From contig JAMDHS010000045.1 in NCBI GenBank assembly GCA_029717555.1, positions 113,199 through 177,198 on the forward strand: a DNA stretch of 64,000 nt, in the 5' to 3' direction. This document shows, one piece after another, positions 41,546 to 52,440 of this stretch. This stretch comes from Peribolospora baueri (taxonomy: Eukaryota; Basidiomycota; Peribolosporomycetes; Peribolosporales; Peribolosporaceae). The notes below the pieces were generated by a model, which did not search any database, had not been told where the DNA came from, and was given only the letters and a program-made list of their open reading frames with translations. The translations under genes were made by a program, and so were the position numbers. How positions within the stretch are numbered: position 1 is the first letter of the stretch; each line of letters begins with the position of its first letter.

Positions 41546-44500
41546 ATGACCGCCACAAGGAGCACGGCAGGGACGGGGACTCGAGCCTCTGCGCGCAAGG
41601 CCCCTAGCAGCACGACGGCAGCCACGACCACGACTAGAGCTCGGACCACTAGATCGACAGTGGCCAGCTCCGCCAAGGCACCCGAAGCGTCTGCAAAAGC
41701 TGCCAGTAAACCCGCTTCTTTCTCTTCTGCCCGGAAACCCGCCATTGGCTTGGCACCTGGCACTCGAGCGACCGGAAGCACAGCTTCCTCCCGTAACAAA
41801 GTTCCAATCTCGATTAACTCGGTCGGCGATGGGGCTGGCGCCGCCATTCCAAAGCCCGCATCAGCTCTTGCCAAAAAGACTGAAACAACTGGAAAGCCCT
41901 CGTCATTCTTGGGGGTGTTTCCACCTGGAAGAGCGAGGGCACCTATGAAGAAATTAAAGTACGATCCCGAGAGAGAACCGATCAAGGTAAGCTCAATCGC
42001 CTGATCGCTACGGTCTGCTCGCCGGGCCGCTAGATTCAGCACACCTGCTCACCATAATTGCTTCTCTTGCACAGGCATTTTTGCGCATTCGTCCTCCTCC
42101 GGACAACGGAAAGGACCAGTTTGGAGAGCCGTACATTGAGGCAATTAGTGACACCGAGGTGGTGATGAAGCCTCCTTCTGAAGTGAGTTAAATTGTGCTT
42201 TCCGCATCCGATGGCCGCCTCTAAGGAAAACGCTCACAGATAACCTTCAACTACCAGTCCTCCCGTGCCCGTCAGCACGCTTCTCAGCGCTACGCCTTTA
42301 CTCGCGTCTTTCCTTCCTCTCCGGTCCCATCTGCCGCGGCGGATTCAATCGGCGTCCCAGTCTCTCAAGCCGATTTTTTTAAGCACACCACCCTCCCCCT
42401 CGTTCAGGACCTTCTTAACGGCGAGAGTGGACTTGTCTTCACGTATGGTGTCACCAACAGCGGCAAGACGTATACCATCCAGGGCGGTGAGAAGGGCGAG
42501 GAGGGGCTGCTCCCGAGGACTATGGATGTGGTATTCAACAGTATTGAAGGGCTACAGAGCTCCAGTGGCGTTAGTCGTCCTACTCGCGTCGGTCCGTTTC
42601 AGGTCCAGAAACACAGAACTAAATGCTATTGGCTCACTTTTCCTTTTCGCAGATCCGTCCCATTCGCCTGATTGGCGTTGAGCGTTCCGTGCCTTCCGAC
42701 CCCCAGCTGTCAAGCTCCCTTGGTAGCTCTCCGCTCAAAGAGGACGACAATCACTCGCGTCCTCCTCTGAACGGAGCCGGCGTTAACCCGTTCGCTTTCG
42801 CCGTGGGTGGTTCTTCTTGTTCTGTTAATTCGTTGAAACGTTCCCTGACTGACGGGGTTTTGTCCGTCGTCATTTTCACGACTTGATAGGGTATACGAAA
42901 AAGTATTCTCGGGCAAGCCATCCAAAAATCGTTCGAGGCGGAGCACGAGAAGGATCAAACGAGCAAGTATCATTCATGCGGCGATGTCGGTTGTCTTCGA
43001 GTTCAAAGACCCCACTGCTTCCAATCTGACGACCGCCGTGACCTTCCTTTCCCATGTCCAGGCATCAAGGTCGACCGTAACTATGACTATTCCATTTGGG
43101 TCTCCTACATAGAGATCTACAACGAACGCATTTACGACCTGCTTGACGTGCCTGAGTCTTCCTCCTCTCCCGCGTTGGAGGCGACCTCGAATACGCCAAC
43201 GTCGGCTGCGAGGAGCCACGGAAACTTGCCACGCTCGTTCTCTCTTCACACATTCTCTTCCAGCTATAGCTTGGCTACTATCTCCGAGGGCAGTGGGACG
43301 ACGACGGTTCGGAGGAACGCGCTCACGCTCAAGAACGACCAAGAGACTGGCAACAAGTACGTTCATGGAATGAGGGAGGTCAGGGTTAGGAGCGCAGATG
43401 TGAGCAATTTGGATCGAGTCCATGCTCCAAACCTGTATGCGCGGTACTCATAACGATATGCTATGCCTTCGGAAACTCGCAGGAGGCGCACGATATCCTT
43501 CGCCGTGGCCAAGTCAATCGCCAAGTGTTCTCCACGCTCGCTAACCGCGCCTCGTCTCGCTCGCACGGCATCTTCACCGTCAAAGTGATCCGAGAGCACA
43601 AGGGCACACCCGAAGGCGATCTCTCCTCAGTGTCTACCTCCCGTCTCTCAATCGTCGATCTGGCCGGCTCGGAGCGGAGTAAGAACACGCAGACCTCGGG
43701 CGACAGGCTCAAGGAGGCCGGCAACATCAACAAGTCGCTCATGTGCTTGGGACAGTGCATGGAGACGTTGAGGAAGAACCAGCTGAGAGAGAAAGGCAGG
43801 AAGCCTGAGATGGTGCCTTTCCGACACTCGAGGCTCACGGAGCTTTTCCAGAGCTTCTTCTCCGGAGAGGGTATGGCTGGCAAAGCGGTGAGATAGCGGA
43901 TAAACTCTACGTCCTTTGACCCAAGGCCTCATCGTTGCGCTTTTTGCTCCCCCCTTTCATCCGTGCCTGCCGCACAGGTCATGATTGTCAACGTCAACCC
44001 CTACGACACGGGCTACGACGAGAATGCCCATGTCATGAAGTTTGCAGCCGTAGCCAAAAGCGTCTCCACTGTTCGCACTCCCGCCACATTCACTGTACCT
44101 TCCATTGTGTCCTCTGCTCCTTCCCTACAGAGCAAGAGGGTCAGCATCTCCATCCCTAGGAAGGCGCTGGTGAGACAGCCGATGAGGACACCTGTTGCTG
44201 CAGTTGTGGCGACTAAAAAAGCGGAGACGAAGAACATAGCTCAGACTGCTGAGCCAGAGGAAGACGGTGATGATGAGGTAGAAGTCACTTTTATCGAAGG
44301 TAGGCATAGCCTCCCCCAATAGTCGGTAGCTTGATGGACTCTCGGCTGACGGACATGACGCCTTGTTTCGGCGCTGGCGTGCAGGCAACGAATCAGACGA
44401 TGAAGATTCGGACGAGTTGGAGCAGGATCCATTCGTGGAGCTTCTCATCGAGCAGAACGAGGAGTTGCGCGAAAAGGTGCGTCATGTTCTTTGCCTTCCC

Positions 44501-45325
44501 TTGGTGCTGCTTTACTGTCAGGTAGCTATCCTCGTGTTTGTTTCACGTCCTGACATCAACGTATCTCCTTCTTTGGCCAGCTCTATGAAGCGAGGATGCG
44601 CGCTGCGATGATCGAAGCCGAGACACGCGAGGAGGTAATCCGCCAGACGGAGGAAAGGATGGCGGATATGGAGAAGAGGTACATGCAGATGCTAATGAAT
44701 GACGTGAGCTGCTTACCCTTCTGCCTGTCACCCGCTCCTCCCCATCTTTTGAGGAACAAGTTCTGGAGTCGTGACGTTGGCTGACGCTGGACCTTTGCTT
44801 TTTCATCGATGTCAACCTAGGCCGAACAGAACGAAGAGCTGATGAACCGCAAAATCGATCTGATGATGCAAGCGAATGAGAGCGTCCTCAGACGAAAGAG
44901 GGGGCAGGGTGAGGGAGATTCAGATGCGGAGAGCGATCAGCAGGACGCTGAGGATGTCGATCTGTCGCTGGTACGTGACATGTGGACATGGTCGCCATCT
45001 GTTCGCAAGGGACCTTGTCGCTGATCTTTCGCTTTTGCCTTTCGTCGCCAGATCGTCGTGGAAGCCCCCAAGCGCTCCTCGATCTTTGCACTTCGGGATA
45101 TTGAAGAGGACGAGGAAGAGGATCAGGCCGCCGAGGAGGCTAGCGAAGAGGATAGTCCCACGGCGAGGAAGATTGGCAATCACATCTTGGATAACAAGCT
45201 AGAAGCGGAGGAGGGTGAAGAAGATGAGGACGAGGAAGAGGAAGAAGATGAAGGCGACGAAGGTGAAGATGAGGATGCGGAAGACGATGACGATGACGAC
45301 GATGACGACGATGACGATGTGAGTC

Positions 45326-45359
<34 letters not shown>

Positions 45360-46055
45360 CTTTTTTTTTCCTTCTTTTCTTTTCTAAAGGGTTGAGAGGA
45401 ATTTCCCTTCTATTTGCAGACGATGATCGTGACGGCTGACGATGGTCTTTCCTTAACACAGGAGGACGTGTCCGTTGACGAAGACGAAGACGACGACTCT
45501 TTCGACGGGGAAGAAGACGAAGAAGACGCAGACTCGTCCTTCGAGTCCGTTCCGGCGCACAAGAAGCGTGCATCCGCCGCCGCTGCAGGTCGTCGCTCTA
45601 GCGCCCGCGCCTCTCGCCCTTCCGCTGTCCCTGCCGGTGGGCGCGAGTCAGCAGGTGGTGTGAGGACGTCGAACAACAGGACGTCTAGGAAGAAGTCATC
45701 CCTCAAGAAGAAGACGGACAGTGAAGCTTCGTCCAAGGAGGGCGGTGACGGTTCAGCTGAGCTTTTTGAGCTCGGCACGCCGAGATTTGAGGAGGAGGAG
45801 ACAGTGGAGATTGTGACGGGTGAGAAGAGCGCTAAGAAAAAGAAGAGGTGAGTAGACATGATCCGTACTTAATGGTATAGTCTGCACTGCGATGGTTGAC
45901 CACCTGTCCTACGTTGATCTGTGCCCATCTCCAGAAAGTTTGGCACGCAGCCGGCGGTCATGGAGGAAGACATGCTCGAGGACGCGGATGACGCTATGCT
46001 TCAGCCCGGTCCGACCCCCACTGCGAGGTCTTCCATCTCGAAGAAGAAGTTCTGA
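41546..46055 (+). CDS. Kinesin-6 family motor with apparent +1 frameshift
   Basis: Mitotic spindle-midzone type motor (MKLP/Kif20-like). Exons: 41546-41986, 42075-42183, 42240-42569, 42653-42802, 42890-42989, 43062-43399, 43483-43887, 43978-44299, 44385-44476, 44581-44703, 44821-44970, 45052-45318, 45462-45847, 45935-46055. Motor motifs: EPIKAFLRIRPPP, P-loop TYGVTNSGKT (the GVTNSGKT form is typical of kinesin-6), IWVSYIEIYNERIYDLLD, ANRASSRSHGIFTV, IVDLAGSERSKN and GNINKSLMCLGQ. A coiled coil follows (about 44581-44940), then acidic and basic tails. Exon 2 has one extra base: AFLRIRPPPDN and GEPYIEAISDTE are in different frames, the switch falling at T4 42120-42123; every other exon phase fits, so total length is 3n+1. 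Boundaries between 42803 and 43061 are the least certain. Either a sequence error or a disabled allele. Confidence 0.85.
45205..45318 (+). repeat. Acidic GAA/GAT/GAC microsatellite in kinesin exon
   Basis: In-frame trinucleotide repeat coding a run of Glu and then pure Asp ending at the splice donor. Repeat slippage here would change the length of the acidic tail without breaking frame. Confidence 0.8.
45330..45375 (+). repeat. T-rich intron tract (T9-11 blocks broken by single C)
   Basis: Within the kinesin intron just after the acidic exon. It forms an unusually long pyrimidine tract; the chosen acceptor is at 45461, but an earlier AG at 45419 is also available. Confidence 0.7.
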
Positions 46056-46363
46056 TTCGTCGATGTATGGCGGTGCTATGATACCCTTTTGTTCCCGTCC
46101 GGGCCGATCTTGTTCTTTTATGTTTCACTCTTCTGTTAAAAGAAATCGTGACGCGATTGATATGTTGTCGTCGTAAGAATCGGGGTCGAAGAGGTGCCAT
46201 GTGAAAAACGTGGAGTCCCCGCACCGGCTCGTTATCAAACCGGAAGCGGAGGTGGCTGGCCGATCGACGAGTACCATCATCGATCATCTTGGCTGTCATT
46301 GGGAGGCACACACAGTTCCCTTCGCTTGCTCTCGTCCGTCCTTCTTTTACCCAGCAGCACATC
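46056..46363. other. Tandem intergenic region
   Basis: Kinesin 3' flank and upstream region of the SCP2 gene. No element recognised. Confidence 0.45.
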
Positions 46364-47622
46364 ATGTCCCTCAAATCCTCCTCCAGCCTCGCCCAGCTCG
46401 GGAGTCAGTCGCGGCACGCCACGCACATACCTCCTGGTGGTCGGCCAGGCGACGGGGAGTTGCCCCCGTCGGCGCAAGAGGAGGAAGCTATCCGCGAGCA
46501 GGCAAGGCAGGCGCTACAAGGGGATATGAGGGGGTTGCACGTCCCGGGCTTCGAGAGCAGCAAGGTGGGTACCGTATGTGCATTGGATGGGTATGGCATT
46601 GTTGGTGAGCGGCTAGCTGGCTTGGTCGTGGGAGAGAGAGCAGCAGGCGTTCGATGGTACAGGGCAACCGCCACCATGAGACTTCGTTTCCAAACAGTCC
46701 CAGAAGTGCAATGGGCCGTCTGATGCTCCGCTCACGCTTCTTCATCTGGTGGCGGGGTTGGTCACAGGTGATGGCCCTCACTTCGACGTACCTTTTCAAT
46801 CCATTGCCCGGCGGCCCTACGCGTCGCAAGCTCGTGCGACAGATTCAAGCTGTGGGACTCTTCCTCATTTACCCGAACGGCTCGCCTTACGCTCCTGGGA
46901 ATCGCGGTAAAGATACAAAAGCGTTACCGAGTGGGATAGAGAAGGAGTTGGGAATTTGTGAGTCGAGACTCATCATCTCTTCGTCTGGCGGGGACGTTCT
47001 CTCTCATCAGTTCGCGTTAGTCGAGAAGACACGAGCAAGTCAGTTTGTATGTCGATGGTCATTACTCATACCCGTTTCTCTATTTTTCTCACCTACTCCC
47101 ATCTTTCTGAAAAGGGCACGTCGATCTCCGGCGCACGGGCACTATCAAGCGAGGCTATCCGCCTCCTTCGGGCATCCGCCGCAAACCAAAGGTGGACGTG
47201 ACGATCGAGTGCGCAGACCAAGACTTTGTCGACATGGCGCTCGGCAAGACGAACGGCACTAAGCTGTATGCTGCTGGAAGGGTGAGCGGGCCCATTCTGA
47301 TTGCATAACTAGTGTGGGCACTAGCGGTGCGCGGGCACAATGAATTGGAGACGCAGTCTGACAGGGCCCATCGAACACGGCTTTCGGTGGATATTCTCGC
47401 CTTACGGTTATACCATGCTCGCAGCTTAAGATCAAAGGCAACATCGACAAAGCGGTCAAGCTTTCCGAGATCATCAAGCACGAACGCTCGCGCGTCTATG
47501 AGCAACAGCAGAGCTCTTCTTCCTTTTCTTCCTCTTCCTCTCAAAAGAAGGGCAATGAGGAGGAAGAGCAGCTCTATCAGGGAGGAGCACCGGCGCCCTT
47601 GCCCGACCGAGCCAGGCTTTGA
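46364..47622 (+). CDS. SCP2 sterol-carrier domain protein, probable peroxisomal
   Basis: SCP2 domains bind lipids such as sterols, fatty acids and acyl-CoA. Exons 46364-46564, 46768-46957, 47115-47281, 47425-47622 (756 nt, 251 aa). The domain begins near residue 65 (GFESSK), continues through RRKLVRQIQAVGLFLIYPNG, WHVDLRRTGTIKRG, and shows the conserved core KPKVDVTIECADQDFVDMAL then GRLKIKGNIDKAVKLSEII. A Ser/Gln/Glu-rich low-complexity tail follows and the protein ends in -ARL, which fits the PTS1 peroxisomal signal [SAC][KRH]L. No thiolase or dehydrogenase domain is fused to it, unlike animal SCPx. The N-terminal 60 residues are polar and show no signal. Role in fungal peroxisomal lipid handling is inferred. 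Confidence 0.85.
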
Positions 47623-48671
47623 ACGTTTAGATGGGTAGAACGGGCTTGCGATGTGGTGGTGGTTTGAGGCCTCGGTCAGTGCAGTCATACCTTGGATGGC
47701 ATGGCGGTTTTCCATCTTGTCCTGGCCAATGGGAGAGGACAGGTCACGAGAGTTCCATATGTAAAGATCAACCGCCCCAGAGGTTCGTAGCAAGCAATTC
47801 TGTCGCTGCACGTTCACTCGATCCCTCGGACCTCCCGGAAAGCGGTTCCCAGCTGTCAAAGCGCTCAAAAAAGTGTATACGCGCCCATGCCAGGGCATAA
47901 TGAAGCGACCCAGTGGCTCCCGGTTTTGACGACGGGACCAAAGAGCAAAAAGGCAATGTGAAAAGGCGAGGCTGTCCAGGAGTATGGGAGCGAAAGACGC
48001 TACCGGATATGAAACATGGGAAAGTCAGACGATGTGCGCGACGTGACGCGGCCGCGACAATCGGGCAGCGAGTGAACATGAGGGGAGAGGTACGATTAGG
48101 ACCAGGAGCAGAGGGCGAGGAGCCCCACATGGCACGAACTATATGAGAGCAGAGATGTGAACAGAAAGAGAGCTTGATGAACGACCTCATTGCGAATCGT
48201 ATTCCCTTTCCTTTTCTTTGTCCGATAAGACTGACCTGTCGCAGCGCGCTCCAGTCGTGCTGCCAGCCGAGTCGGGCTCAAGTCAAAGCTCGTGTCCCTC
48301 TGAGGACGTTAGACCAGGCAGATGAGATGGGCGCTGCCGGGAAGATATACGTTGGTGACAGAAGTAAGATGGGATAATGTATCCCGTTCGTTTCGTGTAG
48401 CATCGTGAGACGGGAAAGGGCAGACGTACAAAAACGAGCAAACCATTCGACGTGTAGAGAAAAGGTGGGCGAGACGAAGAAAAAAAAGTCTAATGTGCAA
48501 TACATGGCAGCGTAAGGCCATCGCCTTCGTCTGTTTACCTTCCGCACCGAGATCGAGGCTCACACGACGACCTCCGAGCGCCCTGCCATTCCAACGTGTC
48601 TCTGCGTTGCTTGCCCGGGAAGCTCTTCCGTCCAACTTCAGACAGTCCAGCTCCGGACAGACCGATGGACA
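47623..48671. other. Convergent intergenic region
   Basis: About 1 kb between the ends of the SCP2 gene (+) and the Nudix gene (-). Open frames on both strands overlap each other and lack motifs. No RNA gene seen. Confidence 0.5.
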
Positions 48672-51050
48672 TCAATCAGTGCCGATCAACTCTACCAAAC
48701 CGAACCCCTCCAAACCTCTCCGTCGTCGCCTGTACCTTCTCGCAGCGAGCCATGAAGCGAAAGAGACAAGCGAGAGCACGCCCATGGCGCGGAGGACAAT
48801 GGCAACGATTAGCGCTCGACGGACCGCGCTGGGGTGTCGGCAGAAGGGGCAGAATGGGTGGTAATGATAAAGAGAACGAAAGAGCGCCAGGACCAAGTCA
48901 GTTCAGGTTCAGGTCTTCCCTTCGCGCGCGTCATGTGACCATACATGCGGAGGAGAGAGCTCACCTGTAGAAAGAACCAAGGGCCATGCCAGCCCAATTG
49001 ACGCGCCTATCCTTCCCGCGCGCAGACGGCGTTATTGGCGTTCCAGGCGGACCGACGCTCATGCTGCCCCTCAAATTGCTCTCCTCCCAACCCCTCACCA
49101 CCCTCCTGTACCTATAGCCGAACACCCAAATCCAAAAGTTAACGTCCGGGTAGCTGAAGCGCGGGAAGACGCTCGTCATGCTCGGGGCCGCTGCGGCGGC
49201 ATGGGGGGGCGGAAGGGAGGAAAGGGAGGAGAAAGGGTTGTGAGGAGAAGAGAGCCGGAGCGAAGGAGGGAGGCGCGATTGGATGACGGTGAGGAAGCGC
49301 GAGAAGGGGTGAGGAGAGCTCGCTTGCGGGAAGGAAGCGGTGGAAGCGACAGAAGACGAGAGAGCCTGCTGCCGCTGCGGAGCCCGTGAAGAGATTTTGG
49401 ATACGCCGGCGACCGAGATGCCCATGCCTAGAGTGTTGGTGGACGGCAAACCTGTTTGGTCCGTGGCCGAGTTCGACGAACTCGGCGATGTGTCGCTACC
49501 TCCGATCGACACTCGGCCGGCAGAGGCAGTGCCGGTCTGAGCAGGGTTGCGACCATCGAAGGAGGAAGGATGCTGCGACGAGGGGTCGTTGGATGGCATC
49601 GGATAGGTGGCCGATAACGGTGACACGGACGGGAGGGAGGGCGAGTCGGGAACCGATGGATCGGCGGACATATGAGACAGTAGATCGCTGATGAATGAAA
49701 GAGAGACAAACGAGGCGGCAGTGAGAAAACTGACAGTCGGGGACGCCCTTCATGTGGAAATTCACTACGGAGCGAAATGGAAACTCACAGCGTCATGCCC
49801 AACGTCAGTCCCCAGAGCCGGAGATCGGGCCTCTCTACCATTCCCATTTCCTGAGCCCACTTCTCCTCCTGCACCGCCCTTCTCACTTCCTCGTCCTCCT
49901 CCTCGCTATCCAACTCTGCCTCAGCCACGGGTTCGTTAGGCAACAAAATGCACCTGAAGTGCATGTTGCCCACAAGCACGCGGAGACACCAGCGGATGAC
50001 AGGAGAGCGAGGAGCTAGACGAGAGGAGATATCGATGGATACGCTGCCCCACCGGGGAGTCGGGGTGTAGAGAAGCGAGAGGGGAATCCAGTGAGCCGAG
50101 GCGACTTCGGTCGGTTGCAGGTCTGGAAGGGGAGAGTAGGGTGTTGTTTGAAGGAAGACTGGAAGGCGAGAGGCATGAAGGAGACGGCCAGCAGGAAGAT
50201 GGTAAGAAACGGACTGGAGTGCACTGCAGGTGCAGCGCCAGCAAAGGAAGAGCTTAGACTTACCGAAGGGTGATAAGATCATGAGCAGTCTCTTCCCAAG
50301 GCTCGTCGTGATCTCCCGGTCGTCCAGCTGGCCCACGCAAAGGTACTCCTTCTCGGCGAGATCGATGCCGACCTCCTCCCACGTCTCCCTCATGGCCGTG
50401 TACAGCGGACCTTCGTCGTCTGGTTCCTGTCGGCCGCCCGCAAAAGCGACGTGCGCGGACCATCGGTCGGAGGAGCGAGAGGCGCGCTTGATGTACAGCA
50501 CTTCTGGCGTGCCCTTTTGCACCCACGGAAGGGAGAAGAAGGCCGATAGAGGGTCGGGCTGAGGTCTGTGCTGACCTTGAGCTAGGGCGGTGTTAACAGT
50601 CATGTTCGACGTGGAGGAATGGCCAGGGATCTGGCCATCATCACCCTGAGGCTGCGCGAGTCCTTGCGAGACTTGGCTGTCGCTAGTGCCATCGCCTCCC
50701 TCGGAGGTCTGGGTAAGAGCTCGGACGGAAGTGAAGCTCTCCTGCAGCATTTCGTCCGCGCCGCTCGCCGAAGCACCGGCGACAACGCTCTGCTTGCCCC
50801 AGCTACTCAACGAAGCCGACGGATCCTCGTTCTCATCATAACCCGGCTGCCGCGAAGGGTCGTGGTCAGGGTGGGGGCGGACGCGAACGAGAATGGCCAC
50901 GCTCGCTCGACGGGGTTGGGTGGGAGGCGAAGCGATAAGCCGAGGTGGTGTTGCACGGATGCGCCGCAGTCCCGAGGCGAGGCGGCTGAGAAGCTCCTCG
51001 GAAGAGGGAGCTACCAGCGGCAAGGGCACAGAAGAAAGGCGGAGGAACAT
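48672..51050 (-). CDS. Nudix hydrolase (CoA-pyrophosphatase-like) with C-terminal membrane segment
   Basis: Exons 51050-50264, 50158-49789, 49687-48965, 48828-48672 (2037 nt, 678 aa). The Nudix box is clear at about residues 215-240, GGRQEPDDEGPLYTAMRETWEEVGI, preceded by EVLYIKRASRSSDRWSAHVAF; its GGRxExxD pattern resembles the CoA/NUDT7/Pcd1 group, which cleave CoA or dinucleotide substrates. The rest, VFLQTTPYSPLPDLQPTEVA and LRLWGLTLGMTL, also fits fungal relatives. A long Ser/Pro-rich region then leads to FWIWVFGYRYRRVVRGWEE and a C-terminal hydrophobic helix (ALIVAIVLRAMGVLSLVSFA) followed by an Arg-rich cluster, suggesting a tail anchor. It is about twice the length of yeast Pcd1. The 105-nt first intron is open in frame. 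An in-frame ATG at 51173 is an alternative start. Substrate is unproven. Confidence 0.83.
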
Positions 51051-52440
51051 GACGACCGAGTAAGGAAGTGAAAGAGGACGGGGGAAGGAAAAAAAGACAG
51101 AACAGAGTCGAGATTTCGAATTCACAAGACGAGACAAGGTCAGCAAGGGCGTTTGGGATGAAGGTGCATTCATGCTTATTTAAGTGCAGCACCGAACGCG
51201 ACGCAGAAGAAGAGGTTGGGAACGCTTCCAGCACGGCGGGCATGTTTCTTACCTGTCGCGGTCATTTGTCCTTCCTCCGAACTGCCGGTGATTTGCTGCT
51301 GTTGCTGGTTCGTCTGTCGCGTGCGGCCTGGATCCTTGATTTCCCAGGAGCGTTTGCGATCGCTCTGGGCGCTGAAGCTCGCTGACCTCCAACCGCCAAG
51401 AAGGGGTTGACAAGAAGATCGAGCCAGGAGCAGGAGGGAAGCGGCGAGACGAGGAGGTGAAGCGGAGAGAAAGGGTGGGCGAGAAAGGGAAAGGGCAGAG
51501 AGGAAGGGTCGAAGGGACGCTATGGTTCTTGGTTGAGGCTCGCACAGCGGCGCGAACCAAATGCAGGCGAGGAGGGGAGGAGGGATGGGAGAAGGGCGGC
51601 GAGATGAATGCGGCTGAGATCGTTCCGGGAGGAAGGTAGCCGGAGTCGGCAATGTTCAAGGCGAGGTGGTCAGCAAGTCACATTCAGATGAGCACGGCGA
51701 GATCAACGCCAGACGCAAGGTCGTCTTTCTTTCGGATTCACCGGCCACCACAGTCACACCCGTTCGTAACCTTGCCCACACCCTAAGATGAGTGCTCGCC
51801 TGGGAACGGAGAAATGCGCGAAGGTTCGAGCGCCGGCTGATGCGCTCCCCGAGCGACCTCTCCGCTGCGGTGCGCGTATATGCAGCCCCGCCTGTCCCGC
51901 CTGTCCGCCCGTCCTGGCGCCTTGCTCCTAGCCTCTCAGCTACCCTTGCCAAGGATCGCATTCTACCCACGCACGCTCACCTCGGGTCAAGCCGGCGCGT
52001 GATTGTGAGAGAACGAGCGTGAAAGGGACGAATGGCGGCGACACGGAGGGCGAGTATGACGGCGGTGAAAGGGGATCAAGAGCCGTGCGTCGCAGCCTGG
52101 GTACGGTGTTGCGAGATATGTACAGCGAAACGTGCGCCTCACGCTCGACGTCGAGGTCGGTGGTGGTGTTGGAGGTGCGAAGAGATCTTGCTCGGCTCGT
52201 CGCTTCCACCTCGTCGGACTTGACGCATCAATTCTTTGGGGAAGGCCGCGGGGTAGTATATCCAGTACTTGTGCGCTGATAGTATACCTCCGCTGGGTGT
52301 ACGCATACCCAGAGCTCCGCGCATCGCCGCCCTTCCCCGTCCGGCAGGAGCGCTTCACCTTCCATTCCATCCAAGATCGCATCCATCCGCCGGCGAGCTT
52401 GGCGCGATACTACAAAACACACACGACCACGTCGCCCACC
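51051..52440. promoter_or_regulatory. Divergent region, Nudix gene / PRP19
   Basis: About 1.4 kb between start codons. CT-rich tracts on the minus strand nearest the Nudix gene suggest its leader. No conserved element or additional gene recognised. Confidence 0.4.

Noticed and set aside
47155-47898. 247-codon open frame on the minus strand
   Set aside because: Overlaps the SCP2 domain exons in antisense and has no recognisable domain.
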